A stretch of 64,000 bases of DNA from Acrocarpospora phusangensis (GCF_016862995.1 NZ_BOOA01000022.1:48331-112330), one strand, 5' to 3'; counted from the first letter of the stretch, positions 18,150 through 29,112 are shown. The notes: a model not told the origin generated them from the letters alone. A program made the numbers and translations.

Positions 18150-19319
18150 ATGCGAGGTCACGTCTACTTCCGGCGCGCGGGCGCCCTGACCGCGGTCGTC
18201 GCCGCCGGGATGATCATGAGCGTGGCGCCGGGCGCTCGGGCCGACAACGGGCCCGAGGCTCCGGTCCCCGGCGCGCCCGAGGTGATGCGTGGAGACCCCA
18301 GGGACGTCTCCAACTGGGGCACGGTCCTGGCCCTGCCCGGCTGCGTGCAGTCCGACGCCTGGATCGCCCGCCTCAAGGGCCTGGGCGGCGTCGTCAACAC
18401 CACCCTGTTCCAGGCCCACTACCCCGAGTACGGCCAGGCCAGGAAGACCGCGGGCGGCAAGGGCCTGGTCGACCTGAAGATCCCCGACCCGACCCGGCTC
18501 ACCTCGGGCCTCTCCTTCGGCCAGGGCAACGCCGTCTACGCCAAAGCCATCGGCAACGCGCTGCCCGGCAAGGAGATCAGCGCCGAGGACGTGGCGACCC
18601 CGTGCGCCGCGTACGCGGAGGCCGGTGGCGGGATGATCGACGTCGGCCTGCCGACCATCCCCGGTTTCAACTTCCTGACCTCGGCCGCGGGCGCCCTCGG
18701 CGGTCTCTTCAACACGATCAAGCCGCTCCGTCCGGCTTCGGCGCCGGCCTGGAGCGAACTGCGCGACTCCTCGCCGCTGCGGGTGCACGTCGAGGGCATC
18801 GCGGTGTCGGCCCGGTCCGTCCCCGGCAAGCCGGTCGAGTTCGCCGGCAACTTCGCGCACGGCTACGTCGCCAGCTTCGGCACCAAGGTCGTCGACATCC
18901 CGGCCAAGTGGCCCGCCAACTTCGGCGTGGAGGTCCCCACCCCGTTCGGCGCTCCGCTCGGCATCGTCACCACCAACGAGCAGGTCACCACCAACCCGAA
19001 CGGCACCGGCACCCTCGCCCCCGGCCGTACGACCTACCAGTACAACCCGGTCGCGGCCAGCGGTTACATCAACGCCATCCACGTCAGCGTGCTCGGCACC
19101 AACGCCGCCGACCTCACCGTGGGCCACGCCGCCGTCCTGAACACCACCGCGGTCACCGGCACCACCACGACCGGCACCGGAACCGGCCTGCCGGTGTTGC
19201 TCCCGTGCGTTTCCTCGCCCGGCCGTGAGGCCGCCTGCCCCCTGAACCTCCTGGAGAAGGAGCAGAGGACACCGGCCGCCAAGGCCGCCGCTCCCGCGGT
19301 CTCCGCGCGGCTCAAGTAA
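18150..19319 (+). CDS. secreted protein of unknown function
   Basis: 389 residues with a clear Sec signal peptide: basic start, hydrophobic AGALTAVVAAGMIMSVA and cleavage after GARA (~residue 31). The mature part is rich in Gly, Pro and Thr and contains four Cys. Its C-terminal half looks beta-rich and ends in a Thr/Gly stretch (TTTTGTGTGLPV) and a short Lys/Ala tail. I do not recognise a catalytic motif or named family, and there is no LPxTG or membrane anchor. AGAGGAG lies 10 nt before ATG 18150. It stands alone after an AT-rich 165-base region. Confidence 0.7.
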   Translation: MRGHVYFRRAGALTAVVAAGMIMSVAPGARADNGPEAPVPGAPEVMRGDPRDVSNWGTVLALPGCVQSDAWIARLKGLGGVVNTTLFQAHYPEYGQARKTAGGKGLVDLKIPDPTRLTSGLSFGQGNAVYAKAIGNALPGKEISAEDVATPCAAYAEAGGGMIDVGLPTIPGFNFLTSAAGALGGLFNTIKPLRPASAPAWSELRDSSPLRVHVEGIAVSARSVPGKPVEFAGNFAHGYVASFGTKVVDIPAKWPANFGVEVPTPFGAPLGIVTTNEQVTTNPNGTGTLAPGRTTYQYNPVAASGYINAIHVSVLGTNAADLTVGHAAVLNTTAVTGTTTTGTGTGLPVLLPCVSSPGREAACPLNLLEKEQRTPAAKAAAPAVSARLK

Positions 19320-19328
19320 ACACGTCCC

Positions 19329-19353
19329 GGCCGAAGCGCTCCGGTGCTCGGCC
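19329..19353 (+). terminator. hairpin after the secreted protein gene
   Basis: GGCCGA at 19329-19334 pairs with TCGGCC at 19348-19353, with partial pairing further in. It lies 9 bp after the stop. It is a short stem without a T tract. Confidence 0.4.
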
Positions 19354-19519
19354 CGGCCGCCTCAGTTCCATCTGACCGCGTCCCCGTGGCGCGTTGAATT
19401 CCTTCGCGTGGCGTCTCGGCCACGTTGTTCCTCAGGGAACCGATATCGGCGGGCAACGCTTCGGGCAAGCCCGCCCGTGGGTGGCACATCGACCGGCGCA
19501 CCGCTCGGATGATCGACGG

Positions 19520-20455
19520 GTGCGCCGGTTGCTGCCTTTCGTGGTCTCGGTGGTTTCGCTGCTGTCCGGCTGCGGGCAGATCCACGGAACGCCCGGGACC
19601 GCCCTCTCGGTCACCGGCGACTTCGGCACCAGGCCGACGGTGGTGCTCCCGTCCGGTCCGCCGCCCGCCGCTCCCGTCGTCGAGGTCCTCGCCGAGGGCC
19701 GGGGCCCGGTCGTACGCGAGGGCCAGGTCGTCGTCACCCATGCCGACATCCGGCTGTGGCGGGACGGCAGGCCGTACATGAGCACGCACGATCTCAGGCA
19801 GCCCACCACCGTCACCCTGGACGGGCAGCACGTCTCCGGCACCTGGGCCGCCGCGCTCGTCGGCCGCCGGGCGGGCAGCAGGGTCACCCTGGTGAGCCCG
19901 GCCGCCCAGGGCTTCGGCCCGGCCGGCATGGCCCCCTCGGGCGTCTCCCCGTCGGAGACCCTGGTCATCGTCTTCGACATCATCGGCGGGTACGCGCCGA
20001 CCGCCAACGCCCGGCACGTGCGGACGCCCACCGACGCGGGCCCCACCCTCCCCGTGGTCGGCGGCTTCCCGCCCTTCCCCAGCAGCTTCCCGAAGAGCCC
20101 GCCCCGGGCGCTCACCGTCCGCACCCTCCGCCGCGGCTCCGGCCCCCCGGCCAAGCCGGGCTCCACCGTGGTGGTCCAGTACGTCACGACTCCCTGGGGC
20201 GCCACCACCCCCACCGACGCCTCCTACGCCCGGGGCGGCCCCAACGGCTTCCTGCTCGCGGAGAACTCCGTGCCACCGGGCTGGGTGGCGGGCCTCACCG
20301 GCGTCCCGGCCGGCAGCCGGGTCCTGCTGGTGGCCCCGCCCAAGCCCGGCTTCACCAGTACGACGGGCGGCGTCATCGTCCCCCAGGGCGTGTTCGTCAC
20401 GTACGTCATCGACATCCTGGACGTCTTCGACCCCGCTCGCGGCCCGGCCGGCTGA
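19520..20455 (+). CDS. FKBP-type peptidyl-prolyl isomerase lipoprotein, tandem domains
   Basis: A 311-residue exported lipoprotein. The signal segment LLPFVVSVVSLLSGC carries the lipobox LSGC. Two FKBP-like domains follow: one around VVEVLAEGRGPVVREGQVVV...GTWAAALVGRRAGSRVTLV, and a second around VRTLRRGSGPPAKPGSTVVV...PGWVAGLTGVPAGSRVLLV. The aromatic active-site residues of good FKBP isomerases are only partly kept, so binding rather than catalysis is possible. GTG 19520 is chosen because it directly precedes the signal peptide; the frame is open back to 19394 but that part does not look secreted or coding. Confidence 0.8.
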   Translation: MRRLLPFVVSVVSLLSGCGQIHGTPGTALSVTGDFGTRPTVVLPSGPPPAAPVVEVLAEGRGPVVREGQVVVTHADIRLWRDGRPYMSTHDLRQPTTVTLDGQHVSGTWAAALVGRRAGSRVTLVSPAAQGFGPAGMAPSGVSPSETLVIVFDIIGGYAPTANARHVRTPTDAGPTLPVVGGFPPFPSSFPKSPPRALTVRTLRRGSGPPAKPGSTVVVQYVTTPWGATTPTDASYARGGPNGFLLAENSVPPGWVAGLTGVPAGSRVLLVAPPKPGFTSTTGGVIVPQGVFVTYVIDILDVFDPARGPAG

Positions 20456-20488
20456 GGCCCGGCCATGTGAGGTACCAGCCGGGTCAGG

Positions 20489-22408
20489 CTAGGCCCGGAG
20501 CGGTGGGCGGTCCAGGCCGCCGCCGGCCAGGACGTCGGCGACGAACTCGGCCGCGTTGCGGGCGGCCAGCGCGTGGTTCTCCTCGGTCCTGCCGGTGCCC
20601 CAGTCGCTGATCGCCTTGACCACGATCCAGTCCACCTTGCCCTTGGCGGCGGCCGCGTACACGCCCGCGCCCTCCATCTCGACGCCGATCGCGTCCGGTT
20701 CCGCGGCGGCCATCCGATCCCGCAGGGCGGCGGAGTCGAGGTGGGTGTTCCCGGACAGGATCAGGCCGGAGTGCACGCCGGGCACGCCCGGTTCCAGCCG
20801 GGCGCTCTCACAGCGGTTCAGCAGGGTCACCGACGGGCTCACCCGGTCGCCGCGCGGAATCTCGGCCGCCTGCCCCCACTGATAGTCGATCACTTTCTTG
20901 TGGTCCATCGCGCGCAGCTGAGTGCAGATCAGGACGTCGCCCAGCCGATGCCGGTCCTCGCGAAGCCCGGAGCAGGTCCCGGTGAGCAGGAGATAGTCCG
21001 GGTTCAGCTGGTCGATCAGGGACTGCGCGGTCAGCGTGGCCGCGCCCGGCTCCAGTACGCCGGGTCGGCTCCGCGCCAGCAGCACCCGGGCTCCGCGCAC
21101 CACTCCCAGGTCGAGGGCGGTGTGGTGGTCGAGGTGGCGGCGGATCGGCTCGGTGCCGGTGAGTTCGCGGGCGGCGCGTATGACGGCGTCGCGCTCCACC
21201 GGTGTGACGACGAGCAGCAGGACCGTGGAGGTGCTCAGCACAGCGTCGATGTCCTTCTCGAAGTCGGTGCGCCGCTCCTTGCGCGCCGCTCCGGCCCGCC
21301 ACATCGTGACCCCCGCCACCAGCACGAACATGAGCCCGAGCAGCCCGTTCGCCCAGCCGAACGCCCAGCTCTGGGCGGTGGCGGGGAAGATGCCCGGCGG
21401 GTTCTGGAAGGCGAGGCGGTAACCGAACCAGAGCAGTGCCGTGCCGAATGTCGCCGGCCGCCCGGCGCAGTCGCCGCGCGGCCGGCAGGCTTCCAATTCC
21501 TCCGGATAAGTCCCGAGGGCCTCGACCACCACGATCATGGCGACCCCGACCGTGTAGAGCAGGAGCGCGCCCCCGGATTCGGCCAGTTTCGGCCGCCGGA
21601 GCCGGGCACTCGCCCCGGCGGTCAGGAAGGTGATCCCGGCATGATGATCGGACACGCCGGAGGAGGCGCTGGTGGACATGGCCATGATCGCGGCCTCGGC
21701 CCCCGCGGTGGTCGCCCCGCTCAGCACGCACACCAGCGGTTCGACGATCTGGACCCGCGCCGCGACCCCGCCCAGGCTCTCGGCAGACCTGTCGATCTTG
21801 TTCTCCATCAGCCGCCGCACCCGCTCGGCGACGGTGGCGAGCAGGGCGGGGGCCCGTGCGTCGTCCGGGCAGTGGCACAGCGGCATGGTCCAGTGCACGA
21901 AACGCACGCCGGCTTTCATGGAGTCGCCTTCGCTGACCGGCCGGGCCGCCAGCCACCTGAGCCCGCCCAGCAGCAGGACACCGAGACCGAGCGTCATGAC
22001 CGCGGTCACGTACAGCATGGCGGCGAGCAGCAGCACCATGGCGGCGAGCAGTAGCACCCCGGAGCTCACGTACAGCCCCGCCAGCCCCACGATCAGCCCG
22101 AGCAGCATCGCCACCGCGGGAGGCCCGAAGAACAGGACGAACTCCCACTGCCGGTCGATCGCGCGCAGCCAGCCCCGGGGGCGGTGGCCGCGCATGTCGT
22201 CCTGCGGCGGTTCCAGCAGGGCGAACCGGTCGGGGCCCTGCCAGACCAGCCGGCCTTCGCGGGAGGCGGCGTAGAGCACCACGGCCAGGGGCGCCCTCGC
22301 CCGGAAGACCCCGACGCCGCGCGGCCGTACGGTGCGGATCGCGTCGCGGCCGCGTTCGGCGCGCCGGACCTGGCGGGCGGCCTCCCGGGCGGCCGTGAAG
22401 GAGAGCAC
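20489..22408 (-). CDS. multi-pass membrane protein fused to MTAN/PNP-type nucleosidase domain
   Basis: 639 residues. About residues 1-87 are soluble and basic. Hydrophobic helices follow at ~91-112, 116-155, 280-298 and 348-370, with a ~120-residue soluble insert between the second and third groups. The C-terminal ~240 residues form a phosphorylase/nucleosidase-superfamily domain: VVTPVERDAVI, the purine-site strand YLLLTGTCSGL, GVEMEGAGVYAAA (Glu579) and VVKAISDWG (Asp602), the last two being the catalytic-type residues of methylthioadenosine/S-adenosylhomocysteine nucleosidases. The enzyme domain should face the cytosol. Start GTG 22408 has AAGGTGG close upstream; GTG 22423 is an alternative. 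It diverges from the chitinase. Substrate and role are unknown. Confidence 0.75.
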   Translation of the reverse strand: MLSFTAAREAARQVRRAERGRDAIRTVRPRGVGVFRARAPLAVVLYAASREGRLVWQGPDRFALLEPPQDDMRGHRPRGWLRAIDRQWEFVLFFGPPAVAMLLGLIVGLAGLYVSSGVLLLAAMVLLLAAMLYVTAVMTLGLGVLLLGGLRWLAARPVSEGDSMKAGVRFVHWTMPLCHCPDDARAPALLATVAERVRRLMENKIDRSAESLGGVAARVQIVEPLVCVLSGATTAGAEAAIMAMSTSASSGVSDHHAGITFLTAGASARLRRPKLAESGGALLLYTVGVAMIVVVEALGTYPEELEACRPRGDCAGRPATFGTALLWFGYRLAFQNPPGIFPATAQSWAFGWANGLLGLMFVLVAGVTMWRAGAARKERRTDFEKDIDAVLSTSTVLLLVVTPVERDAVIRAARELTGTEPIRRHLDHHTALDLGVVRGARVLLARSRPGVLEPGAATLTAQSLIDQLNPDYLLLTGTCSGLREDRHRLGDVLICTQLRAMDHKKVIDYQWGQAAEIPRGDRVSPSVTLLNRCESARLEPGVPGVHSGLILSGNTHLDSAALRDRMAAAEPDAIGVEMEGAGVYAAAAKGKVDWIVVKAISDWGTGRTEENHALAARNAAEFVADVLAGGGLDRPPLRA

Positions 22409-22476
22409 ACACCCACCTTGCACTGATCCGAGGCTTAGCAGGGGCTTAAGTGTGGATTAACCGTAACCATCGGTCA

Positions 22477-22506
22477 TTGACCCTGGTCCACGATGAACCT
22501 TACGCT
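22477..22506 (+). promoter_or_regulatory. promoter of the GH18 chitinase
   Basis: TTGACC at 22477-22482 and TACGCT at 22501-22506, 18 nt apart, fit the vegetative actinomycete -35 and TAnnnT -10 boxes. The predicted start of transcription, near 22513, lies just before a palindromic operator candidate. Confidence 0.55.
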
Positions 22507-22518
22507 CCCGGTTAATTC

Positions 22519-22535
22519 ATAGGAAACTTTCCTAT
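22519..22535. promoter_or_regulatory. palindromic operator candidate upstream of chitinase
   Basis: ATAGGAAACTTTCCTAT is a perfect inverted repeat with 8-bp arms about one central base. It lies just downstream of the predicted transcription start and 36 bp before the TTG start, a position where a bound repressor would block the polymerase. The core GAAACTTTC recurs at 61737-61747. Confidence 0.6.
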
Positions 22536-22570
22536 TAGTTTGGTTCGCCCTATCTGACCAGGAGCAACCC

Positions 22571-24178
<1,608 letters not shown>

Positions 24179-24240
24179 CCCTCGCCGACCCTCCTCGAGA
24201 TCCCCGGGGCCGTAAGGCCCACATCCCCCGCGGGATCCGG

Positions 24241-24272
24241 CGGCCCTCGCGTGAATTTCCACGCGAGGGCCG
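24241..24272 (+). terminator. 13-bp perfect hairpin after chitinase
   Basis: The arms at 24241-24253 and 24260-24272 pair perfectly around the loop AATTTC. It begins 62 bp after the chitinase stop and ends 26 bp before the sppA start. No T tract follows. It should insulate the two genes. Confidence 0.8.
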
Positions 24273-24298
24273 TTCGCGCGTCGCTTAGGGTGGCGGGT

Positions 24299-25990
24299 AT
24301 GGACGCGACGAGGACGATCGTGGAGACCGTCGGGCGGATGCGGCAGCGCCGCACGGGACCGCTGGTCCTTGAGCTGGATCTCACCGAGGGCCTGTCCGAG
24401 GGCCCGCCCGCCGACCCGCTCGGCGCCCTGCTCACCATGCGCAAGCCGCGCCTGGCCGACGTGCTGGCCGGGCTGCGCCGGGCCCGCAAGGACCCCCGCG
24501 TGAAGGCGCTGATCGTGAAGATCGGCAGCGGCCAGCTGGGCCTGGGCATGGTCCAGGAGCTGCGCGGCGCCGTCGTCAAGCTGCGCGCCGCCGGCAAGCT
24601 GACCGTGGCGTACGCGGAGACGTTCGGCGAGTTCGGCGCCGGGACCGTGGCCTACTACCTGGCGAGCGCCTTCGAGCGCGTCTACCTCCAGCCGTCCGGC
24701 GACGTGGGCCTGACCGGCATCGCCCTGGAGCAGCGCTTCGTGAAGGACGCGCTGGCCAAGGTGAACGTGGAGTACCAGCTCGGCCAGCGGCACGAGTACA
24801 AGACCGCGGCCAACATGTTCACCCAGGACCACATGACCGAGGCGCACCGCGAGTCCACCGTGCGGATCGCCGAGTCGATCACCGAGCAGATCGTGGCCGG
24901 CATCGCCGAGTCCCGCTCGCTCGACCCCGCCCACGTCCGCGACCTGATCGACCAGGGCCCCTTCATCGGCGCGGAGGCGCTGGAGGCCGGCCTGGTGGAC
25001 GCCCTCAAGTACCGCGACGAGGTCTACGCCGAGACCGTGCCCGAGCACGCCCACCTCCTCTACGTCGCGCGGTATGCGAAGACCGCCGGCCCCAGGAAGC
25101 TGCCGCACCCGGGGGAGGACGTGATCGCCCTGGTCCAGGGCGTCGGCCCGATCCGGATGGGCCGCAGCGGGCGCTCCCCGCTGGGCGGCGGCAGCGCGAT
25201 GGGCTCGGACACGATCGCCGCCGCGCTCCGGTCCGCCCGCCGCGACGACAAGGTCAAGGCGATCGTCTTCCGGGTGGACAGCCCCGGCGGGTCGTACGTG
25301 GCTTCCGACACCATCTGGCGTGAAGTCGTGCTGGCCCGCAAGGCCGGCAAGCCGGTGATCGTCTCGATGGGCGACGTGGCCGCCTCCGGTGGGTACTTCG
25401 TGTCGATGGCCGCCGACGTGATTGTGGCCCAGCCGGGCACGCTGACCGGGTCCATCGGCGTGTTCGGTGGCAAGCCGGTCCTGGGCGAGCTGCTCACCCG
25501 CATGGGCGTGGTGTCCGAGACGGTGACGGAGGGCGCCAACGCCGGCATGTTCTCGCTCACGCGCGGCTTCTCCGAGGCCCAGTGGTCCCGCGTCAACGCC
25601 TGGCTCGACCGGGTCTACGACGACTTCGTGGGCAAGGTGGCCGACGGCCGGAAACTGGACCGGGAGCGCGCCCACGAACTGGCCCGCGGCCGCGTCTGGA
25701 CCGGCGCCGACGCCCGCGCGAACGGCCTGGTGGACGAGCTGGGCGGCCTGGAGGACGCGATGGCGCTGGCCCGCAAGCGGGCCGGGCTGCCGGTGGACGC
25801 GCCCGTGCGGTTCTACCCCCGGCTCAACCCGCTGGAGCGGCTGCGCCCGGCCGAGTCGAGCGAGGACAAGGCCGCCGCGCTGGCCAGGATCCGGCTGGAG
25901 GCGTGGGGGCCGCTGTCCGCGCTGGCATCCGAGCTGGGCCTGCCCGCCGCCGGACCGCTGATCCTCCCCGGCCGGTGGAACATCCGCTAA
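24299..25990 (+). CDS. sppA: signal peptide peptidase SppA, long tandem form
   Basis: A 563-residue S49 peptidase with two tandem domains, as in the long E. coli-type enzyme. The N-terminal half holds the general-base Lys in RHEYKTAANMFTQ; the C-terminal half holds the nucleophile Ser in GDVAASGGYFVSMAAD and GTLTGSIGVFGGK. It degrades cleaved signal peptides or other membrane-associated peptides. ATG 24299 (after AGGGTGG) removes a non-conserved extension. Unlike the E. coli enzyme, no N-terminal membrane helix is visible (MDATRTIVETVGRMRQRR), so it may be soluble or peripheral. Confidence 0.9.
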   Translation: MDATRTIVETVGRMRQRRTGPLVLELDLTEGLSEGPPADPLGALLTMRKPRLADVLAGLRRARKDPRVKALIVKIGSGQLGLGMVQELRGAVVKLRAAGKLTVAYAETFGEFGAGTVAYYLASAFERVYLQPSGDVGLTGIALEQRFVKDALAKVNVEYQLGQRHEYKTAANMFTQDHMTEAHRESTVRIAESITEQIVAGIAESRSLDPAHVRDLIDQGPFIGAEALEAGLVDALKYRDEVYAETVPEHAHLLYVARYAKTAGPRKLPHPGEDVIALVQGVGPIRMGRSGRSPLGGGSAMGSDTIAAALRSARRDDKVKAIVFRVDSPGGSYVASDTIWREVVLARKAGKPVIVSMGDVAASGGYFVSMAADVIVAQPGTLTGSIGVFGGKPVLGELLTRMGVVSETVTEGANAGMFSLTRGFSEAQWSRVNAWLDRVYDDFVGKVADGRKLDRERAHELARGRVWTGADARANGLVDELGGLEDAMALARKRAGLPVDAPVRFYPRLNPLERLRPAESSEDKAAALARIRLEAWGPLSALASELGLPAAGPLILPGRWNIR

Positions 25991-25996
25991 GCCACC

Positions 25997-26031
25997 CCAG
26001 GAAGGCCCACGCCGGGAATGCTCCTTCCTGG
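25997..26031. terminator. bidirectional hairpin between convergent sppA and mak
   Basis: CCAGGAAGG at 25997-26005 pairs perfectly with CCTTCCTGG at 26023-26031. It lies in the short gap between the two convergent stops. CCAGGAAGGCCC recurs at 26043 inside the mak 3' end, a small direct repeat. Confidence 0.6.
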
Positions 26032-26036
26032 AATGC

Positions 26037-27395
26037 TCACTCCAGGAAGGCCCCCTCCTGGAAGGCGGCGAGCGGGATCGGCAGCCAGGTCGGGCGGTTG
26101 CGGGCCTCGTAGACGACCTCGTACACGGCCTTGGAGAGTTTGAGGGCGTGCAGCAGGACCGCGTCCGCGCCGGTGATGCTGCCGCCCGCCTCGGTGTAGC
26201 CGGTCAGGAACGCCTGCCGGTTGCGCGCGGACCACTCCTGCGCCCGGGAGGCCAGCGAGGCCGCGTCCGGGTGGTCGGCCAGCAGGTGCCTGGCCGCGTA
26301 CTCGATGGAGCGGAGCATGCCCGCCACGTCCCGCAGCGGCGAGTCCAGCGCCCGCCGCTCGGACAGCGGCTGGCCCGGCTCGCCCTCGAAGTCGAGCACC
26401 ACCCAGTCGGCCGCCGTGCGCATCACCTGGCCCAGGTGGTAGTCGCCGTGCACCCGCTGCACGGCCACCGGCCGGTCGATGTCGGCCAGCCGGTCGTAGG
26501 CGGCGTGCGCCACCTCGGCGTGCGCGTCCAGCTGCGGGACCTCGGCGATGGCCCGGTCCAGGCGGCGCCGGAACGTCTCGGTCATGCGCTTGACCTCGGG
26601 CGGCTCGATCATGCCCGTCGGGAACACGTGGGCCAGGTCCCGGTGCACCTGCGCGGTGGCGCAGCCCAGCCGCCGCGCCTCGGCCGCGAAGTCGCCCCCG
26701 GCGTCGGCCGCCGAGACGTCCCTGGGCTGGGCGTACAGGTCGCGCACGCTGGTCAGGGCCATGGACCAGCCCTCGCTGGAGTTGGACAGGAACTCCTGCA
26801 TGATGGCGAGCGTGGTCGGCTCCCCGTCCACCGTGGTGTCGATCCAGCCGTACGGCTTGGCCACGTGGGTGGAGCCCGCGGCGGCGAGCGCGGTGACGAT
26901 CTCCAGCTCCGGGTTGACGCCCGGGATGATCGCGCGGAACTGCTTGAGGATGTACCGGTCGCCGAAGACGATCGAGGTGTTGGACTGCTCGGCGGTCATC
27001 ACCAGGCTGCGCGGGCTGGTGTCGATCTCGACGCCGGGGATCCGGTGGAAGGACAGCGGGTCGATCTGGAGGTTCACGTCCATGCCGGCCAGCAGGCGGC
27101 CGGTCAGACTCGCGTCGTGGGCGGCGTCGTAGCAGTAGCGGTCCCGGCCGCCCCACTCGGTGCGGCCGATCATCGCGTGCCTGAGGCGGTCGGGGATCTC
27201 GTCGCGCAGCCCCAGCAGGAGCTGGTAGCGGGTGGACTGCTCGCCCTGCCGTACCGCGATGAGCAGGTGGGCGAGGACGGGGTCGTCGGCGGCGAGCTGG
27301 GTGCAGGACTCGATCGACACGCCGTCGATCGGGCGCCCCTTACCGGCGAACCAGCGTTGAGTGGCGATCCAGCCGGTAAGGAGCTCAGTCAGCAC
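26037..27395 (-). CDS. mak: maltokinase (Mak/Pep2)
   Basis: A 452-residue aminoglycoside-phosphotransferase-fold kinase that phosphorylates maltose to maltose-1-phosphate, the donor for GlgE. The N-terminal cap LLTGWIATQRWFAGKGR is typical of maltokinases. The catalytic loop is VHGDYHLGQVMRTAADWVV, with the Mg-binding motif LDFEGEPG. GTG 27395 follows GGGAGGAAT that overlaps the treS 3' end; 4 bases separate the genes. Here TreS and Mak are separate proteins, not a fusion. Confidence 0.93.
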   Translation of the reverse strand: MLTELLTGWIATQRWFAGKGRPIDGVSIESCTQLAADDPVLAHLLIAVRQGEQSTRYQLLLGLRDEIPDRLRHAMIGRTEWGGRDRYCYDAAHDASLTGRLLAGMDVNLQIDPLSFHRIPGVEIDTSPRSLVMTAEQSNTSIVFGDRYILKQFRAIIPGVNPELEIVTALAAAGSTHVAKPYGWIDTTVDGEPTTLAIMQEFLSNSSEGWSMALTSVRDLYAQPRDVSAADAGGDFAAEARRLGCATAQVHRDLAHVFPTGMIEPPEVKRMTETFRRRLDRAIAEVPQLDAHAEVAHAAYDRLADIDRPVAVQRVHGDYHLGQVMRTAADWVVLDFEGEPGQPLSERRALDSPLRDVAGMLRSIEYAARHLLADHPDAASLASRAQEWSARNRQAFLTGYTEAGGSITGADAVLLHALKLSKAVYEVVYEARNRPTWLPIPLAAFQEGAFLE

Positions 27396-27399
27396 GTCT

Positions 27400-29112
27400 C
27401 TATTCCTCCCGTGACACCGGTGGGATGGTGAACCAGTAGAAACCATGCCCCGGGAGCGTCAAAAGATACGGAAGTTCACCAATCGGGGGGAAAGGTACCC
27501 CGCCCATGGTCTCCACCGGCTCGGCTCCCTCGAACCGCCGCAGGTCCAGCTCGACCGGCTGCGGGAAGCGGGACAGGTTGTTGACGCAGAGCACCCGGTC
27601 GTCGCCCAGCTCCCGCACGAAGGCCAGCACGCTGGGGTTGGAGGAGTTGAGCTCGATGAACTCGCCGAGGCCGAACACCGGGTGCCGCTTGCGGATGTCG
27701 ATCATCCGCTTGGTCCAGTGCAGCAGCGAGCCCGAGCTCTTCTGCTGCGCCTCGACGTTGATCGCCTGGTAGCCGTAGATGGGGTCCATCACCGGCGGCA
27801 GGTAGAGGCGCCCCGGGTCGCAGTTGGAGAAGCCCGCGTTCCGGTCGGGCGTCCACTGCATGGGGGTACGGACTCCGTCCCGGTCGCCCAGCCAGATGTT
27901 GTCCCCCATCCCGATCTCGTCCCCGTAATAAAGCACCGGTGAACCCGGCAGGGACAGCAGCAGCGCCGTGAACAGCTCGATCTGGTTCCGGTCGTTCTCC
28001 AGCAGGGGGGCCAGCCGGCGGCGGATGCCCACGTTGGCGCGCATACGGGGGTCTTTGGCGTACTCGGAGTACATGTAGTCGCGCTCTTCGTCGGTGACCA
28101 TTTCGAGGGTGAGCTCGTCGTGGTTGCGCAGGAAGATGCCCCACTGGCAGTTCTCGGGGATCTTCGGGGTCTGCGCCATGATCTCCGAGATCGGGTAACG
28201 CGACTCCCGCCGTACGGCCATGAAGATGCGGGGCATCAGCGGGAAGTGGAAGGCCATGTGGCATTCGTCGCCGCCGGTGACCGGGTCGCCGAAGTACTCC
28301 ACCACGTCGGCCGGCCACTGGTTGGCCTCGGCCAGCAGCACCCGGTCCGGGTAGAGGCGGTCCACCTCGGCGCGGACCCGCTTGAGGTATTCGTGCGTCC
28401 TCGGCAGGTTCTCGCAGTTGGTCCCCTCCTGCTCGAACAGGTAGGGGATGGCGTCCATGCGGAAGCCGTCGATGCCGAGGTCCAGCCAGAACCGCAGCAC
28501 CTCCAGCATCGCCTCCTGCACTGCCGGGTTCTCGTAGTTGAGGTCCGGCTGGTGGCTGAAGAAGCGGTGCCAGTAGTACTGGCCGCGGACCGGGTCGTGG
28601 GTCCAGTTGGACGTCTCGGTGTCGATGAAGATGATCCGCGCGTCCTTGTACGCCTCGTCCGTGTCGTTCCAGACGTAGAAGTCGCCGTACGGACCGTCCG
28701 GGTCACGCCGGGAGGCCTGGAACCACGGGTGCTGGTCGCTGGTGTGGTTCATGACCAGGTCGGCGATGACCCGGATGCCGCGCTTGTGGGCCTCCTCGAC
28801 CAGCTTGACGAAGTCCCCAAGATCCCCAAAATCGGGCAAAATCTTCATAAAGTCGGCGATGTCGTATCCGCCGTCCCGCAGGGGGGACTCGTACAGCGGG
28901 AGCAGCCAGAGGCAGTCCACGCCGAGCCACTGGATGTAGTCGAGCTTGTCGATCAGGCCCCGGATGTCGCCCGTGCCGTCACCGTTGGAGTCGGCGAAGC
29001 CCCGGATCAGCACTTCGTAGAACACCGCCCGCTTGTACCAGTACTGATCGCGGGGTTTCTCGTGCGTGAAGGTGTTCGGGATCGGCTGATGCTGACTCGG
29101 CGTAAGGCTCAC
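27400..29112 (-). CDS. treS: trehalose synthase (maltose alpha-D-glucosyltransferase)
   Basis: A 570-residue GH13 isomerase interconverting trehalose and maltose. From the chosen start the nucleophile is Asp220 ([13 protein letters not shown]) and the acid Glu262 (LLAEANQWP); the third Asp is in [32 protein letters not shown] (key [12 protein letters not shown]) is the N-terminal TreS signature. GTG 29112 has GGGGAG 7 nt upstream; the frame extends to 29328 but overlaps glgE there. It feeds maltose to Mak, encoded 4 bp downstream. Confidence 0.94.
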   Translation of the reverse strand: MSLTPSQHQPIPNTFTHEKPRDQYWYKRAVFYEVLIRGFADSNGDGTGDIRGLIDKLDYIQWLGVDCLWLLPLYESPLRDGGYDIADFMKILPDFGDLGDFVKLVEEAHKRGIRVIADLVMNHTSDQHPWFQASRRDPDGPYGDFYVWNDTDEAYKDARIIFIDTETSNWTHDPVRGQYYWHRFFSHQPDLNYENPAVQEAMLEVLRFWLDLGIDGFRMDAIPYLFEQEGTNCENLPRTHEYLKRVRAEVDRLYPDRVLLAEANQWPADVVEYFGDPVTGGDECHMAFHFPLMPRIFMAVRRESRYPISEIMAQTPKIPENCQWGIFLRNHDELTLEMVTDEERDYMYSEYAKDPRMRANVGIRRRLAPLLENDRNQIELFTALLLSLPGSPVLYYGDEIGMGDNIWLGDRDGVRTPMQWTPDRNAGFSNCDPGRLYLPPVMDPIYGYQAINVEAQQKSSGSLLHWTKRMIDIRKRHPVFGLGEFIELNSSNPSVLAFVRELGDDRVLCVNNLSRFPQPVELDLRRFEGAEPVETMGGVPFPPIGELPYLLTLPGHGFYWFTIPPVSREE

